A DNA stretch of 64,000 nucleotides from Clostridia bacterium (GTDB lineage: Bacteria > Bacillota > Clostridia > TANB77 > CAG-465): positions 21,399-85,398 of the forward strand of contig CAAHEI010000008.1 in NCBI GenBank assembly GCA_900772475.1. Direction: 5' to 3'. How positions within the stretch are numbered: position 1 is the stretch's first letter; the number at the start of each line of letters is the position of its first letter. Shown here piece by piece: positions 35,267-44,269 of this stretch. The notes under the pieces are model-generated. The model was not told the DNA's origin. It searched no databases and saw only the letters and a program-made list of their open reading frames with translations. The position numbers were made by a program, and so were the translations under genes.

Positions 35267-36385
35267 TTAGTTTTGTCTTAACTTTATTGGTAAAACAACA
35301 TATATGTATTCTTTTGAATTTACGGGTTTAATTAATACTGGTGAAATACTTGAAGTAAATTCTACATATATTTCAGTATCATCGATAACTTTCAATATAT
35401 CAATAACATATCTTGGATTAAATCCAATTTCAATATCTTTTCCCTCAACTATTGCTTGCACACCTTCCTTAGCATCTCCCGCATCACTTATACAGCTTAA
35501 CACAATACCATCAATTCCTATATTCATTTTAAGTGGTGCTTTTCTATCTTTTTCTTTATTTTCTTTTGCAAATAAAGCAACTCTTTCAAATGAATCAAGT
35601 AAACTTTTGGTTTTAACTTTTACCTTAGTTTCATAAGAATCGGGTATAATAGTATTATAATTTAAGAACTCACCTTCAATTATTCTACTAACAAGAATAC
35701 TTTTTCCCATTTCAAATAGTGCTTGGTTTTTATTCACTCCAATTTTAACTTTACTTTCTTCATCATCATTTAAAACTTTTAATAATTCTGATAAAACTTT
35801 ACCTGGAATAATAACTTTAAAATCATTTATATTTTCTTCATTTATGTTTTTTCTTAATGCAAGTCTGAATCCATCAACAGCAACAATAGTTAATATATTA
35901 TTTTCAACTTTTAGTAATGCTCCCATATATATAGGTCTATTTTCATCTGTACTTACAGCAAATAAAGTTCTTCTTATCATATCTTTTAATAATTTTTGTT
36001 TTATAGTTATAGAGTTTTCAACGTCAAATATTGGTAATTTAGGATACTCATTTGGATTCATAGTTGCTAACTTAAATACACCATTTACAGATTTTAGTAC
36101 AAATAAATTATTTTCAACTAGAATTTCTACTTCTTCATCTTCAATTCTTCTTACTATCTCATTTAATGTTTTAAGTTCAACTACTGTTTTTCCATTTTCT
36201 ATAGTTTTACAATCCATAGAATGTTCTGTACCAATTTCTAAATCATTAGTTGTTAATTTTAATTTATTGTTTTCAGCTTCTATAAGTACCCCTTCTAATA
36301 TTGGCATTGTTGTTCTATTTATTGATGTTTTAGATACTATGTTTAATCCATTTATTAATTCTTTCAAATTACATTTTATATTCAT
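35267..36385 (-). CDS. dnaN: DNA polymerase III beta sliding clamp
   Basis: Ring-shaped clamp that tethers the polymerase. Three clamp domains are present, and the C-terminus (YVVLPIKLR) carries the partner-binding pocket ending. I use the ATG at 36385 (MNIKCNLKELINGL), eight bases after an AAGGAG site; the longer frame to 36433 runs into a DnaA box and lacks a site. The length is 372 aa. Confidence 0.97.
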   Translation of the reverse strand: MNIKCNLKELINGLNIVSKTSINRTTMPILEGVLIEAENNKLKLTTNDLEIGTEHSMDCKTIENGKTVVELKTLNEIVRRIEDEEVEILVENNLFVLKSVNGVFKLATMNPNEYPKLPIFDVENSITIKQKLLKDMIRRTLFAVSTDENRPIYMGALLKVENNILTIVAVDGFRLALRKNINEENINDFKVIIPGKVLSELLKVLNDDEESKVKIGVNKNQALFEMGKSILVSRIIEGEFLNYNTIIPDSYETKVKVKTKSLLDSFERVALFAKENKEKDRKAPLKMNIGIDGIVLSCISDAGDAKEGVQAIVEGKDIEIGFNPRYVIDILKVIDDTEIYVEFTSSISPVLIKPVNSKEYIYVVLPIKLRQN

Positions 36386-36740
36386 TTTTGCTCTCCTTTT
36401 ATAATTAGTTATCCACATTATTAACAATTTCAAAATTCATAGTGTCCTATATACATATATATTATTATTATATATATATAATATAGTAGTAGTAGTAGTA
36501 GGTATTGTGGAAAATGTGGATAACATACTCAACAACTTGTTATCACTGATTTTCTACCTGTTGATAAACCTGTGGATAACTTGTTAAATTTATCCACAGA
36601 AAATTTGTTTGTTGTGGATTATTTTAATTTCGTATAGTTATACACATTTTATTAACAGGGTTTTCCACAGTTACCTGTGTATAACTTTTTTCATGTAACA
36701 CTTTTAAAATATTTTTGTAATATATTTGTAATAATTACTT
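36386..36740. other. oriC: oriC, right part: DnaA boxes between dnaA and dnaN
   Basis: Matches to TTATNCACA on either strand are at 36409-36417, 36515-36523, 36571-36579, 36590-36598, 36613-36621 (one mismatch), 36638-36646 and 36676-36684, with near matches at 36506-36514 and 36661-36669. The density, position and nearby AT-rich segment identify the unwinding part of the chromosomal origin. Confidence 0.93.
36449..36523 (+). other. DNA unwinding element and DnaA-trio
   Basis: An almost pure AT segment (36449-36483) is followed by six exact TAG triplets (36484-36501), then two DnaA boxes (36506-36514 and 36515-36523). This order, unwinding region then trio then boxes, is the basal unwinding system described for Bacillus subtilis. 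Confidence 0.82.
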
Positions 36741-38153
36741 CTAATCTGCAATAGATAAGGCTTTTTTTATATCTTCTATTAAATCTTTTGTTTCTGATTT
36801 TGTTTCATATTCATCTTTAATTTTTGAATATGCATGTAGAACTGTAGAGTGATCTCTTCCACCAAAATCTTTACCTATACTTGGAAATGACATATTAGCA
36901 ACTTCCCTACATAGATACATTGCTATTTGTCTTGGATATGCTACATTATTTGATCTTTTGTCACTTACTATATCACTTACTTTTATATTAAAGAATTTGC
37001 ATACCACTTGCATTATTAATTTACTTGTAAGTACTTTTGTATTTTTTACCAAAATGGATTCTATTGTATTGTCTACTACATCATTTGTAAGTTTGTTGTT
37101 AGTAAAAGATGTATAGGCTACTAATTTATTAAATACACCTTCTAATTCTCTAATATTTGATTTTACTTTTGTGGCTATTCTTACAAGTATTTCATCATTT
37201 ATAATGTATCTTTCTTTTTCAGCTTTTTTTCTAAGTATTGCAAGACGAGTTTCATAATCAGGAGCTTGTATATCAACCGAAAGTCCCATTTCAAATCTAG
37301 TTTTAAGTCTATCTTCAAGTTGTGGTATTTCTTTTGGAGGTTTTTCAGATGTTAGTACTATTTGTTTTCCACTTTCAAATAATGTGTTGAAAGTGTGGAA
37401 AAATTCTTCTTGACACTTTTCTTTTCCTGCTAAAAATTGAATATCATCTATTAATAACAAATCAATATTTCTATATTTTTTTCTGAATGATTCATTTTTA
37501 TCTGTCATTATTGCTGATACTAATTCATTTGCAAATAATTCTCCTGTTGCATAAATCATTTTTAAATTAGGGTTTTGTTTATACATTGCATTTCCAATTG
37601 CTTGCATTAGATGTGTTTTACCTAGTCCTACTCCTCCATAAATAAATAGTGGATTATATTTTCTACCAGGTGCTTCAGATACAGCTACTGCAGCAGCGTG
37701 GGCAAATCTGTTATTAGATCCTATGATAAAATTATCAAATGTATATCTTGGGTTTAATCTTGATACGTCTCCCCTATTTTCATTAGTTTGTTTTGTTTCA
37801 GTTACTTGTGAATCATCACTTTTACTGTATTCTTCTTTTGGTGTTTGCACATTTAATTCGTTAGAAATACTCTTTTCTTCTTCATTCGTGCTATCTGGTA
37901 TTATTTCTTTTGCTTCAAAAGTTATATTATATGATTTTTTTGTTAAAAAACTTAAAGTATTTTCGATTAAATCAAGATATCTTTTTTTACAAATATCTAT
38001 ATGATAATTTGAAGGAGATAAAAAGCACAATGTGTTTTCATCCACAAGTCTGGGTACCATTACTTCAACGTATGTTTTATATCCAACAGGAGATATCTCT
38101 TCTTGCAGTATTTCCAAGGCTTGTGACCATATGTTCATAAAGTTTTGTTCCAT
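36741..38153 (-). CDS. dnaA: Chromosomal replication initiator DnaA
   Basis: Binds DnaA boxes and opens the origin. Domain I (NIWSQALEILQEEISPVGYKTYV), a variable linker (about residues 85-135), AAA+ domain III with Walker A GGVGLGKTHLM and Walker B LLIDDIQFL, and domain IV with the DNA-binding signature GGRDHSTV are all present. The start ATG at 38153 follows AAAGGTGG; longer frames run into DnaA boxes. The length is 470 aa. DnaA boxes on both sides allow autoregulation. Confidence 0.98.
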   Translation of the reverse strand: MEQNFMNIWSQALEILQEEISPVGYKTYVEVMVPRLVDENTLCFLSPSNYHIDICKKRYLDLIENTLSFLTKKSYNITFEAKEIIPDSTNEEEKSISNELNVQTPKEEYSKSDDSQVTETKQTNENRGDVSRLNPRYTFDNFIIGSNNRFAHAAAVAVSEAPGRKYNPLFIYGGVGLGKTHLMQAIGNAMYKQNPNLKMIYATGELFANELVSAIMTDKNESFRKKYRNIDLLLIDDIQFLAGKEKCQEEFFHTFNTLFESGKQIVLTSEKPPKEIPQLEDRLKTRFEMGLSVDIQAPDYETRLAILRKKAEKERYIINDEILVRIATKVKSNIRELEGVFNKLVAYTSFTNNKLTNDVVDNTIESILVKNTKVLTSKLIMQVVCKFFNIKVSDIVSDKRSNNVAYPRQIAMYLCREVANMSFPSIGKDFGGRDHSTVLHAYSKIKDEYETKSETKDLIEDIKKALSIAD

Positions 38154-38495
38154 ACAACCACCTTTCTTAAAACGTATGTTTTTAAAAGTTATCCACAGAG
38201 TTATCCACATATGTTGATAACTTTTCGACAAAATAATATAAATCATTAAAAAAATTTACATAATTTCTGTGGATTAAAAAATCATACTTAAAAATTAGAA
38301 TAAAAAATTACTATGATTAATATATCATGAAATATTGAAAAAATCAATATATTTAAGCATTTTTTTATAAATTGTTTTTCTTATAAAAAAAATATATAAA
38401 ACAAAAAAATTTATAATATGTAAAATTAATTTTATTATAAGCCTGTGGATAACTTTTAAATTTGGTATTTTTTTGTTAATAATTTAATTAAGTTG
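38154..38495. other. oriC: oriC, left part: DnaA boxes upstream of dnaA
   Basis: TTATCCACA at 38189-38197 and 38201-38209, TGTGGATTA at 38268-38276 and TGTGGATAA at 38444-38452, in extremely AT-rich sequence. Together with the dnaA-dnaN region this makes a bipartite origin, the usual Firmicutes layout. No gene lies here. Confidence 0.85.
38222..38232 (-). promoter_or_regulatory. Spo0A box in the origin region upstream of dnaA
   Basis: The minus strand reads TTTTGTCGAAAAG, matching the Spo0A-box consensus TTTGTCRAAAA. It is 13 bp from a DnaA box and about 70 bp from the dnaA start. Spo0A is known to bind origin sites in Bacillus subtilis; the same role here is inferred. Confidence 0.6.
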
Positions 38496-38524
38496 TTGAC
38501 ATTTAAAAACATTTATTGTATAAT
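38496..38524 (+). promoter_or_regulatory. Promoter of rpmH
   Basis: TTGACA and TATAAT with a 17-bp spacer, about 85 bp before the rpmH start. Confidence 0.82.
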
Positions 38525-38607
38525 AATAGCACTTTGATTAGTTAATAATGTTTTACTAAGAATTGTAATAACATTTTTATAATATTTAGGAATTTAGGAG
38601 GAAAACA

Positions 38608-38742
38608 ATGAAAAGAACATTTCAACCAAAAAAAATACATAGAGAAAAAGTACACGGTTTTAGAAAAAGAATGAGTACTGCCTCTGGTCGTAAAGTTTTA
38701 AAGAGCAGAAGACAAAAGGGAAGAAAAGTTTTAAGTGCTTAA
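38608..38742 (+). CDS. rpmH: Ribosomal protein L34
   Basis: Translated by hand: 44 residues beginning MKRTFQPKKIHREKVHGFR and ending KSRRQKGRKVLSA, a clear L34. An AGGAGG ribosome-binding site is upstream. It is the first gene of the rightward block from the origin. Confidence 0.98.
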   Translation: MKRTFQPKKIHREKVHGFRKRMSTASGRKVLKSRRQKGRKVLSA

Positions 38743-38752
38743 ACTACTTTTT

Positions 38753-38784
38753 AAAGTGGGTATGTTTTTCATATCCACTTTTAT
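38753..38784 (+). terminator. Hairpin between rpmH and rnpA
   Basis: A 12-bp stem (AAAGTGGGTATG with CATATCCACTTT, one G-T pair) with a T run; likely a partial terminator that gives more L34 than RnpA. Confidence 0.75.
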
Positions 38785-38805
38785 GTTTATTTTATGAGGG
38801 TAAAT

Positions 38806-39165
38806 ATGAAATCAACTTTAATTATTAAAAATAACAGTGTTTTTAGATATATTTTAAAAAAAGGGAGATATGCTAAAGGAAAAAATATTGTTGTTCACAT
38901 TTGTAGTCAGAAAAAGGAAAGAAACAACGATAATCTTATTAATAATCTTGGTATATGTGTTTCTAAAAAGAATGGAAATAGTGTGGCAAGAAATAAGTTA
39001 AAAAGATGGGTTAGAGAGAGTTATAAAAATGAAGAAGAAAATATAAAAAAGGGAATTAATATAGTTGTACTTTTTAAGAAAAATTGTGTAATTGAAAATG
39101 TAGATTATAATAGCATAAATGATGATATAAAAAAGTGTTTTAAGGAACTTGGTTTATATGCGTAA
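38806..39165 (+). CDS. rnpA: Ribonuclease P protein component
   Basis: Protein subunit of RNase P, which removes tRNA 5' leaders. The RNR-type motif region NSVARNKLKRWVRESYK is present; 119 aa. I start at the ATG at 38806, preceded by GAGGG; the ATG at 38794 overlaps that site. Its last codons overlap the yidD start by 8 bp. Confidence 0.95.
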   Translation: MKSTLIIKNNSVFRYILKKGRYAKGKNIVVHICSQKKERNNDNLINNLGICVSKKNGNSVARNKLKRWVRESYKNEEENIKKGINIVVLFKKNCVIENVDYNSINDDIKKCFKELGLYA

Positions 39166-39409
39166 TTTGTTTTATTTGATAAAATTTCTATCTAAAATTC
39201 CAAGAAAATGTGAAGTTAAACTGATTGAACTCTATCAAAAATATATTTCACCTGGTCTTGGAAATCATTGTAAATTTTATCCTACATGTTCAGAATATGC
39301 AAAACAAGCAATTGACAAATATGGTATAATTAAAGGAAATATACTTGCTATATATAGAATTATTAGATGTAATCCATTTTCACATGGAGGAGTTGATAAA
39401 TTGAAATGA
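39158..39409 (+). CDS. yidD: Membrane protein insertion efficiency factor YidD
   Basis: Small protein that assists YidC-dependent membrane insertion. The signature YQKYISPGLGNHCKFYPTCSEYAKQAI and the CNPFSHGGVD end are characteristic. The start is the ATG at 39158, inside the end of rnpA. The N-terminal segment is basic and hydrophobic. Confidence 0.95.
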   Translation: MRNLFYLIKFLSKIPRKCEVKLIELYQKYISPGLGNHCKFYPTCSEYAKQAIDKYGIIKGNILAIYRIIRCNPFSHGGVDKLK

Positions 39410-39423
39410 AATGAGGTATGTAA

Positions 39424-40263
39424 ATGATACAAGCAATAGCTTCAATTTTAGGCTATATTATAAGATTCATTTATGATATAGTTGGACAAAATTATTTTAT
39501 AACAATATTACTTTTTACATTATTTACTAAAGTAGTTCTTTTTCCACTTGCATGGATACAGATAAAATCCATGGAAAAAATGAATAAAATGTCTGTTAAA
39601 CAGAAAGAAATACAAGATAAATATAAAAATGATAAAGAAAAACAAACACAAGAACTTATGAATTTGTATAAGGAGAATAAAGTAAATCCTCTATCAGGCT
39701 GTTTACCTTTAATTATTCAAATTCCAATTATTCTTGCTATGTTTTATATCGTTAAACAACCTCTAACATATATTGTTCAGACACCACAAGAAGAGATTAA
39801 AACATACACACAACAACTATTAAATAAGGAAGATGTTACTGAGAAAGAGATGCAAGCAAATGAATTATTAGTTGCTAAAGAACATAATCTTATTGAAATG
39901 CAAGCAATTCCTGGAATTAATTTAGGTGATGTACCATCAAATGTATTTAGTAAGGATGAAAATAAAAAGGCAAGTCCAATTTCACTAGCAATTCCAATAT
40001 TAACATTTATAGTTTCATTTTTACTTAATAAATATTCGCAAAAGAATACACAGCAAACACCTGAGCAAGCTGAAATGCAAAAAACTACTAATTTAATGAT
40101 GCCTCTTATGTCAGCATTCTTTTCATATATAATGCCTTTAGCATTAGGTGTGTATTGGTTGTTTGGTAGCATGTTACAGTTTGCACAACAATTTGTTATA
40201 AATTTAGTTGTTAAAAAAGATAAAGAAAAAGTATTAGCACTTGAAAAAGGAGGTAAAATTTAA
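39424..40263 (+). CDS. yidC: Membrane protein insertase YidC/OxaA
   Basis: Inserts and folds membrane proteins. Five membrane segments are visible: YFITILLFTLFTKVVLFPLAW, IPIILAMFYIVKQP and others. A hydrophilic loop with KMNKMSVKQKEIQDKYKNDKEKQTQELMNLYKENKVNP is typical of the family. No lipobox is present at the start, unlike Bacillus SpoIIIJ. The length is 279 aa. The stop codon shares its last base with the jag start. Confidence 0.95.
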   Translation: MIQAIASILGYIIRFIYDIVGQNYFITILLFTLFTKVVLFPLAWIQIKSMEKMNKMSVKQKEIQDKYKNDKEKQTQELMNLYKENKVNPLSGCLPLIIQIPIILAMFYIVKQPLTYIVQTPQEEIKTYTQQLLNKEDVTEKEMQANELLVAKEHNLIEMQAIPGINLGDVPSNVFSKDENKKASPISLAIPILTFIVSFLLNKYSQKNTQQTPEQAEMQKTTNLMMPLMSAFFSYIMPLALGVYWLFGSMLQFAQQFVINLVVKKDKEKVLALEKGGKI

Positions 40264-40919
40264 TGAAAAGAGTTACAGAACAAATAGGTAGAAATACTGA
40301 AGAAGCTATAAGAAAGGGACTTGAGGAATTAAAAGTTTCTCGTGATGATGTTAAAATTGAAGTCTTAGAAGAAGCATCTTCAGGTGGTGTATTAGGAATT
40401 TTATCTGCTAAAATGGCAAAGGTTAGACTTACAGTTGATAAAAAAATAAGCGATGTACAAGCGGAAGACACAATTAATAGATTAGATAAAATTTTGAAAG
40501 AACTTTTTAAAATTACAGGTGATGATGGTATTGAATATAAAATTGAAAAGGGAAAAAATCAAATTAATTTGACAATTACTGGTGATAAAGTTTCTCATTT
40601 AATAGGCTATAAAGGTAAAACAATTGAATCTTTTCAGTCATTGCTAAATGCGATGCTTCAAAGAGAGAATGAGGAAAGTGCAAAAGTTTTTATTGAAGTA
40701 AATGATTATAAGAAAAGAAAAGAAGAAAAACTTAAAAATTTAGCAAATAAGATGGCTAATAATGTTATTAAATTTAGAAAACCAATTAGATTGGAGCCAA
40801 TGTCTGCATATGAAAGATTAATAATTCATACAGAACTTGCTAAAAGAGATGATGTCGAAACTGAATCACAAGGTGAAGAGCCTAGAAGAAGGGTAGTAAT
40901 AAAAAAGAAATATAATTAA
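40263..40919 (+). CDS. jag: Jag/KhpB RNA-binding protein
   Basis: Jag_N domain at the start (EAIRKGLEELKVSRDDVKIEVLEEASSGGVLG), a KH domain (HLIGYKGKTIESFQSLLNAML) and an R3H domain (PMSAYERLIIHTELAKRDDVETESQGEEPRRRVVI). It partners with KhpA in RNA binding and cell-wall control. Start codon overlap with yidC (TAATG) couples the two. Confidence 0.95.
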   Translation: MKRVTEQIGRNTEEAIRKGLEELKVSRDDVKIEVLEEASSGGVLGILSAKMAKVRLTVDKKISDVQAEDTINRLDKILKELFKITGDDGIEYKIEKGKNQINLTITGDKVSHLIGYKGKTIESFQSLLNAMLQRENEESAKVFIEVNDYKKRKEEKLKNLANKMANNVIKFRKPIRLEPMSAYERLIIHTELAKRDDVETESQGEEPRRRVVIKKKYN

Positions 40920-40920
40920 T

Positions 40921-40945
40921 AAAGGTCAGCATTTGCTGACTTTTT
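40921..40945 (+). terminator. Terminator after jag
   Basis: GTCAGC and GCTGAC stem with a 4-base loop, flanked by A's and T's. Confidence 0.75.
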
Positions 40946-40965
40946 AAAGGAAAGGAAAAAACGTT

Positions 40966-42342
40966 ATGTCAACAGATACTATAGCTGCAATTGGAACAGC
41001 ATTATCAAATAGTGGTATAAGTATAATAAGAATAAGCGGGAATGATAGTTTAAATATTATAAGAAAAATATTTGTTTCTAATTCTAAAATTATGCCTAAT
41101 AATATAATATATGGTAAAATAGTTGAAAATGGAAAAGTAGTGGATACGGTTTTGGTTTCGTATTTTAAAAATCCTAAGTCATATACTGGTGAAGATGTGT
41201 GTGAAATAAATTGCCATGGAGGAGTTCAAATTACAAGAGAAATTTTACAACTTGTTTTAGCAAATGGAGCAAGACTTGCAGAACCAGGAGAATTTTCTAA
41301 AAGAGCTTTTTTGAATGGAAAAATGGATTTAACAAAGGCTGAGGCAGTTATTAATCTTATTAATTCTAAAAACACAACTCAGGCACGAATTGCTGCTAAT
41401 AATCTTGAGGGTGATTTGTATAAAAAAATAAAAGAAGTAAGAGAAGAGTTAATAGAATTAATGGCCCATATTGAAGTTAGTGTTGACTATCCTGAATATG
41501 ATTATGATGAAGTGGGAAATGATAATGTTATTTCACTTTTAAATAAGAAAATTATTGAAATAAATAATATTTTATCTACGTATGAACAGGGTAAATATAT
41601 AAAAGACGGAGTTAATGTTGTAATTTTAGGTAAGCCAAATGTTGGTAAATCATCACTTCTAAATACTTTATCAAGGAGTCAAAAAGCTATTGTAACTGAA
41701 ATACCTGGTACTACTCGTGATGTAATTGAAGAAAGAATTAATATTGGTAATATAATTTTAAATTTATCAGATACAGCTGGTATAAGAAAGACAGATGATT
41801 TTGTAGAAAAAATTGGTGTTAAAAGAAGTATAGAAAAAATAGATGAAGCTGATTTAGTTATCTATTTATTAAATGTTGAATCAGATATTGATGATGAAGA
41901 TAAAGAAATTCTTTCTAAAATCCAAAATAAAGGAATTAAATTAATTACGGTAATAAATAAGATTGATAAAGGACAAAAATTAAAATTTGATGGCATTTTG
42001 AACGAATTAAAACGATTCGGTGTAAATGAAGTAATTAAAATGTCAGTTTTAAATAATGAGGGAATAGATGAATTAAAAAATAAAATTGAAGAAATATTTA
42101 ATACTAATGATTTAGATTTTGAAAATGAACTTATAATTACAAATGAAAGACATAGAGATTTATTAAATAAATCAAAAGAATATTTAGAGGTAGCAAAAAA
42201 GGAAATAGAAGATAATGAACCAATAGATATTGTATCAATAGTTATAAAAAATGCTACAAAGTCTTTAGGGGAGATTATTGGTGCTGATGTTAATCAGGAT
42301 ATTGTAAATAAAATTTTTGAAAAATTTTGTTTAGGAAAGTAG
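40966..42342 (+). CDS. mnmE: tRNA modification GTPase MnmE
   Basis: With MnmG it modifies uridine-34 of certain tRNAs. The N-terminal domain (DTIAAIGTALSNSGISIIRISG), the GTPase G1 (GKPNVGKSSLLN), G2 (GTTRD), G3 (DTAG), G4 (NKID) and the C-terminal CLGK cysteine motif are all present. The length is 458 aa. The mnmG start lies 8 bp after its stop. Confidence 0.97.
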   Translation: MSTDTIAAIGTALSNSGISIIRISGNDSLNIIRKIFVSNSKIMPNNIIYGKIVENGKVVDTVLVSYFKNPKSYTGEDVCEINCHGGVQITREILQLVLANGARLAEPGEFSKRAFLNGKMDLTKAEAVINLINSKNTTQARIAANNLEGDLYKKIKEVREELIELMAHIEVSVDYPEYDYDEVGNDNVISLLNKKIIEINNILSTYEQGKYIKDGVNVVILGKPNVGKSSLLNTLSRSQKAIVTEIPGTTRDVIEERINIGNIILNLSDTAGIRKTDDFVEKIGVKRSIEKIDEADLVIYLLNVESDIDDEDKEILSKIQNKGIKLITVINKIDKGQKLKFDGILNELKRFGVNEVIKMSVLNNEGIDELKNKIEEIFNTNDLDFENELIITNERHRDLLNKSKEYLEVAKKEIEDNEPIDIVSIVIKNATKSLGEIIGADVNQDIVNKIFEKFCLGK

Positions 42343-42350
42343 GTAATATA

Positions 42351-44240
42351 ATGAGTTATTCACTTGGAAATTATGATGTTATTGTTATTGGTGCTGGACA
42401 TGCTGGATGTGAAGCAGCACTTGCTAGTGCTAGACTTGGTAAAAAAACAGCTATATTTGTTATAAATATGGAAACTCTTGCTAATATGCCATGTAATCCA
42501 AGTATAGGTGGTACTTCAAAAGGTCACCTTGTAAGAGAAATAGATGCATTAGGAGGAGAAATGGCAAAGAATGCTGACAAAACATTTATACAATCAAAAA
42601 TGTTAAATATGTCTAAAGGGCCTGCTGTGCATTCTTTAAGAGTTCAATCTGATAGAAAAATGTATCACATTGAAATGAAAAGAACGTTAGAAAATCAAGA
42701 GAATCTTGATTTATATCAAGCTGAAATTGTAGAAATACTTGTAAATGATGAAAAAAATAAAGTAATTGGTGTAAAAACAAAAATTGGGGCAGAAGTTTAT
42801 GCAAATCAGGTTATAGTTGCTACAGGCACATATTTAAAGGGAAAAGTTATTATTGGAGAAATTTCATACGAGAGTGGACCTGATGGTGTTTTTCCAGCAA
42901 ATGATTTATCACAAAGTTTACTTGATATTGGTGTTGAACTTAGAAGGTTTAAAACGGGAACTCCTGCAAGAATTAATGCTAATATTATGAATTTTGATGA
43001 AATGGAAGTTCAACATGGTGATGAAAAAATAGTACCATTTTCTTTTGAAAATGAGGGTAATGAAGAAATAACTAATAAAAAGCAAGTAGATTGTTACTTA
43101 ACATATACTAATGAGAATACGCATGAGATTATTCTTAATAATTTAGACCGATCTCCAATATATAGTGGTAAAATACATGGTATAGGACCTAGATATTGTC
43201 CATCAATTGAAGATAAAGTGGTTAGATTTAGAGATAAAAAAAGACATCAATTATTTATAGAACCACTAGGAGAGAAAACTTCAGAGATGTATATACAGGG
43301 AATGTCGTCTTCACTTCCTGAAGAGGTACAAATAAAAATGTATAGAACTGTTCCAGGACTTGAAAATGCTAAGCTTATGAGACCTGCATATGCTATAGAA
43401 TATGACTGCATTGATTCAACAAATTTAAAATTAAGTTTGGAGTATAAAGGAATAGATGGGTTATTTTTTGCTGGACAAGTTAATGGAAGCTCTGGATATG
43501 AGGAAGCTGCAGCTCAGGGAATAATTGCTGGTATAAATGCTGCTAGAAAATCTGATAAAAAAGATCCTTTAATATTAGATAGATCACAAGCATATATTGG
43601 TGTTCTTATTGATGACCTTGTAACTAAGGGAACGAATGAACCATATAGAATGATGACATCACGTTCTGAATATAGACTAATGTTAAGACAGGATAATGCT
43701 GATATTAGATTAACTCCTATTGGACATCAAATTGGACTTATATCAGACGAAAGATATAATAAATTTTTAAATAAGCAAAAACTTATACATGATGAAATTG
43801 ATAGATTAAATTCAACATCTGTTAAACCTAGTGCTGAGGTTAATAACATACTTGAAAGTTTAAATAGTTCTCCGCTACAAACAGGGGTTAAGCTTTCAGA
43901 TTTATTAAAAAGAAGCGAGCTTAATTATTATAATATAAAAAACTTAGATTTATCAAGAGAAGAATTACCTGATGCTGTTGTTGAAGAAGCTGAAATAGAA
44001 ATAAAATATGAAGGATATATAAAGCTACAACTTGAACAGATAAATGAATTTAAAAAAATGGAAAATAAAAAATTAAGTGTAGATATCAATTATGAAAATA
44101 TAAATGGACTAAGTCTTGAAGCAAGACAAAAATTAAATAAACAGAAACCATTATCTGTGGGGCAGGCTTCCCGTATTTCTGGCGTATCTCCAGCAGATAT
44201 TTCTGTACTTCTTATTTATCTTAGTCAGAATAATTTATAA
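42351..44240 (+). CDS. mnmG: tRNA modification enzyme MnmG (GidA)
   Basis: FAD enzyme partner of MnmE. The dinucleotide-binding motif VIGAGHAGCEAALA is at the start, CNPSIGGTSKGHLVREIDALGG follows, and GQVNGSSGYEEAAAQG is the second GidA signature. I use the ATG at 42351 after AGTAGGTAAT; an earlier ATG at 42327 lies inside mnmE. The length is 629 aa. Confidence 0.97.
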   Translation: MSYSLGNYDVIVIGAGHAGCEAALASARLGKKTAIFVINMETLANMPCNPSIGGTSKGHLVREIDALGGEMAKNADKTFIQSKMLNMSKGPAVHSLRVQSDRKMYHIEMKRTLENQENLDLYQAEIVEILVNDEKNKVIGVKTKIGAEVYANQVIVATGTYLKGKVIIGEISYESGPDGVFPANDLSQSLLDIGVELRRFKTGTPARINANIMNFDEMEVQHGDEKIVPFSFENEGNEEITNKKQVDCYLTYTNENTHEIILNNLDRSPIYSGKIHGIGPRYCPSIEDKVVRFRDKKRHQLFIEPLGEKTSEMYIQGMSSSLPEEVQIKMYRTVPGLENAKLMRPAYAIEYDCIDSTNLKLSLEYKGIDGLFFAGQVNGSSGYEEAAAQGIIAGINAARKSDKKDPLILDRSQAYIGVLIDDLVTKGTNEPYRMMTSRSEYRLMLRQDNADIRLTPIGHQIGLISDERYNKFLNKQKLIHDEIDRLNSTSVKPSAEVNNILESLNSSPLQTGVKLSDLLKRSELNYYNIKNLDLSREELPDAVVEEAEIEIKYEGYIKLQLEQINEFKKMENKKLSVDINYENINGLSLEARQKLNKQKPLSVGQASRISGVSPADISVLLIYLSQNNL

Positions 44241-44269
44241 TTTTCATATGAAAAGGAGTAAGTATATTT

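Noticed and set aside
35844..36404. 186-codon plus-strand frame opposite dnaN
   Set aside because: Antisense shadow of a well-supported gene, no ribosome-binding site.
36484..36501. TAG triplet run as a simple microsatellite or CRISPR-like repeat
   Set aside because: Its place between the AT-rich unwinding region and DnaA boxes explains it as a DnaA-trio. No CRISPR array was seen in the window.
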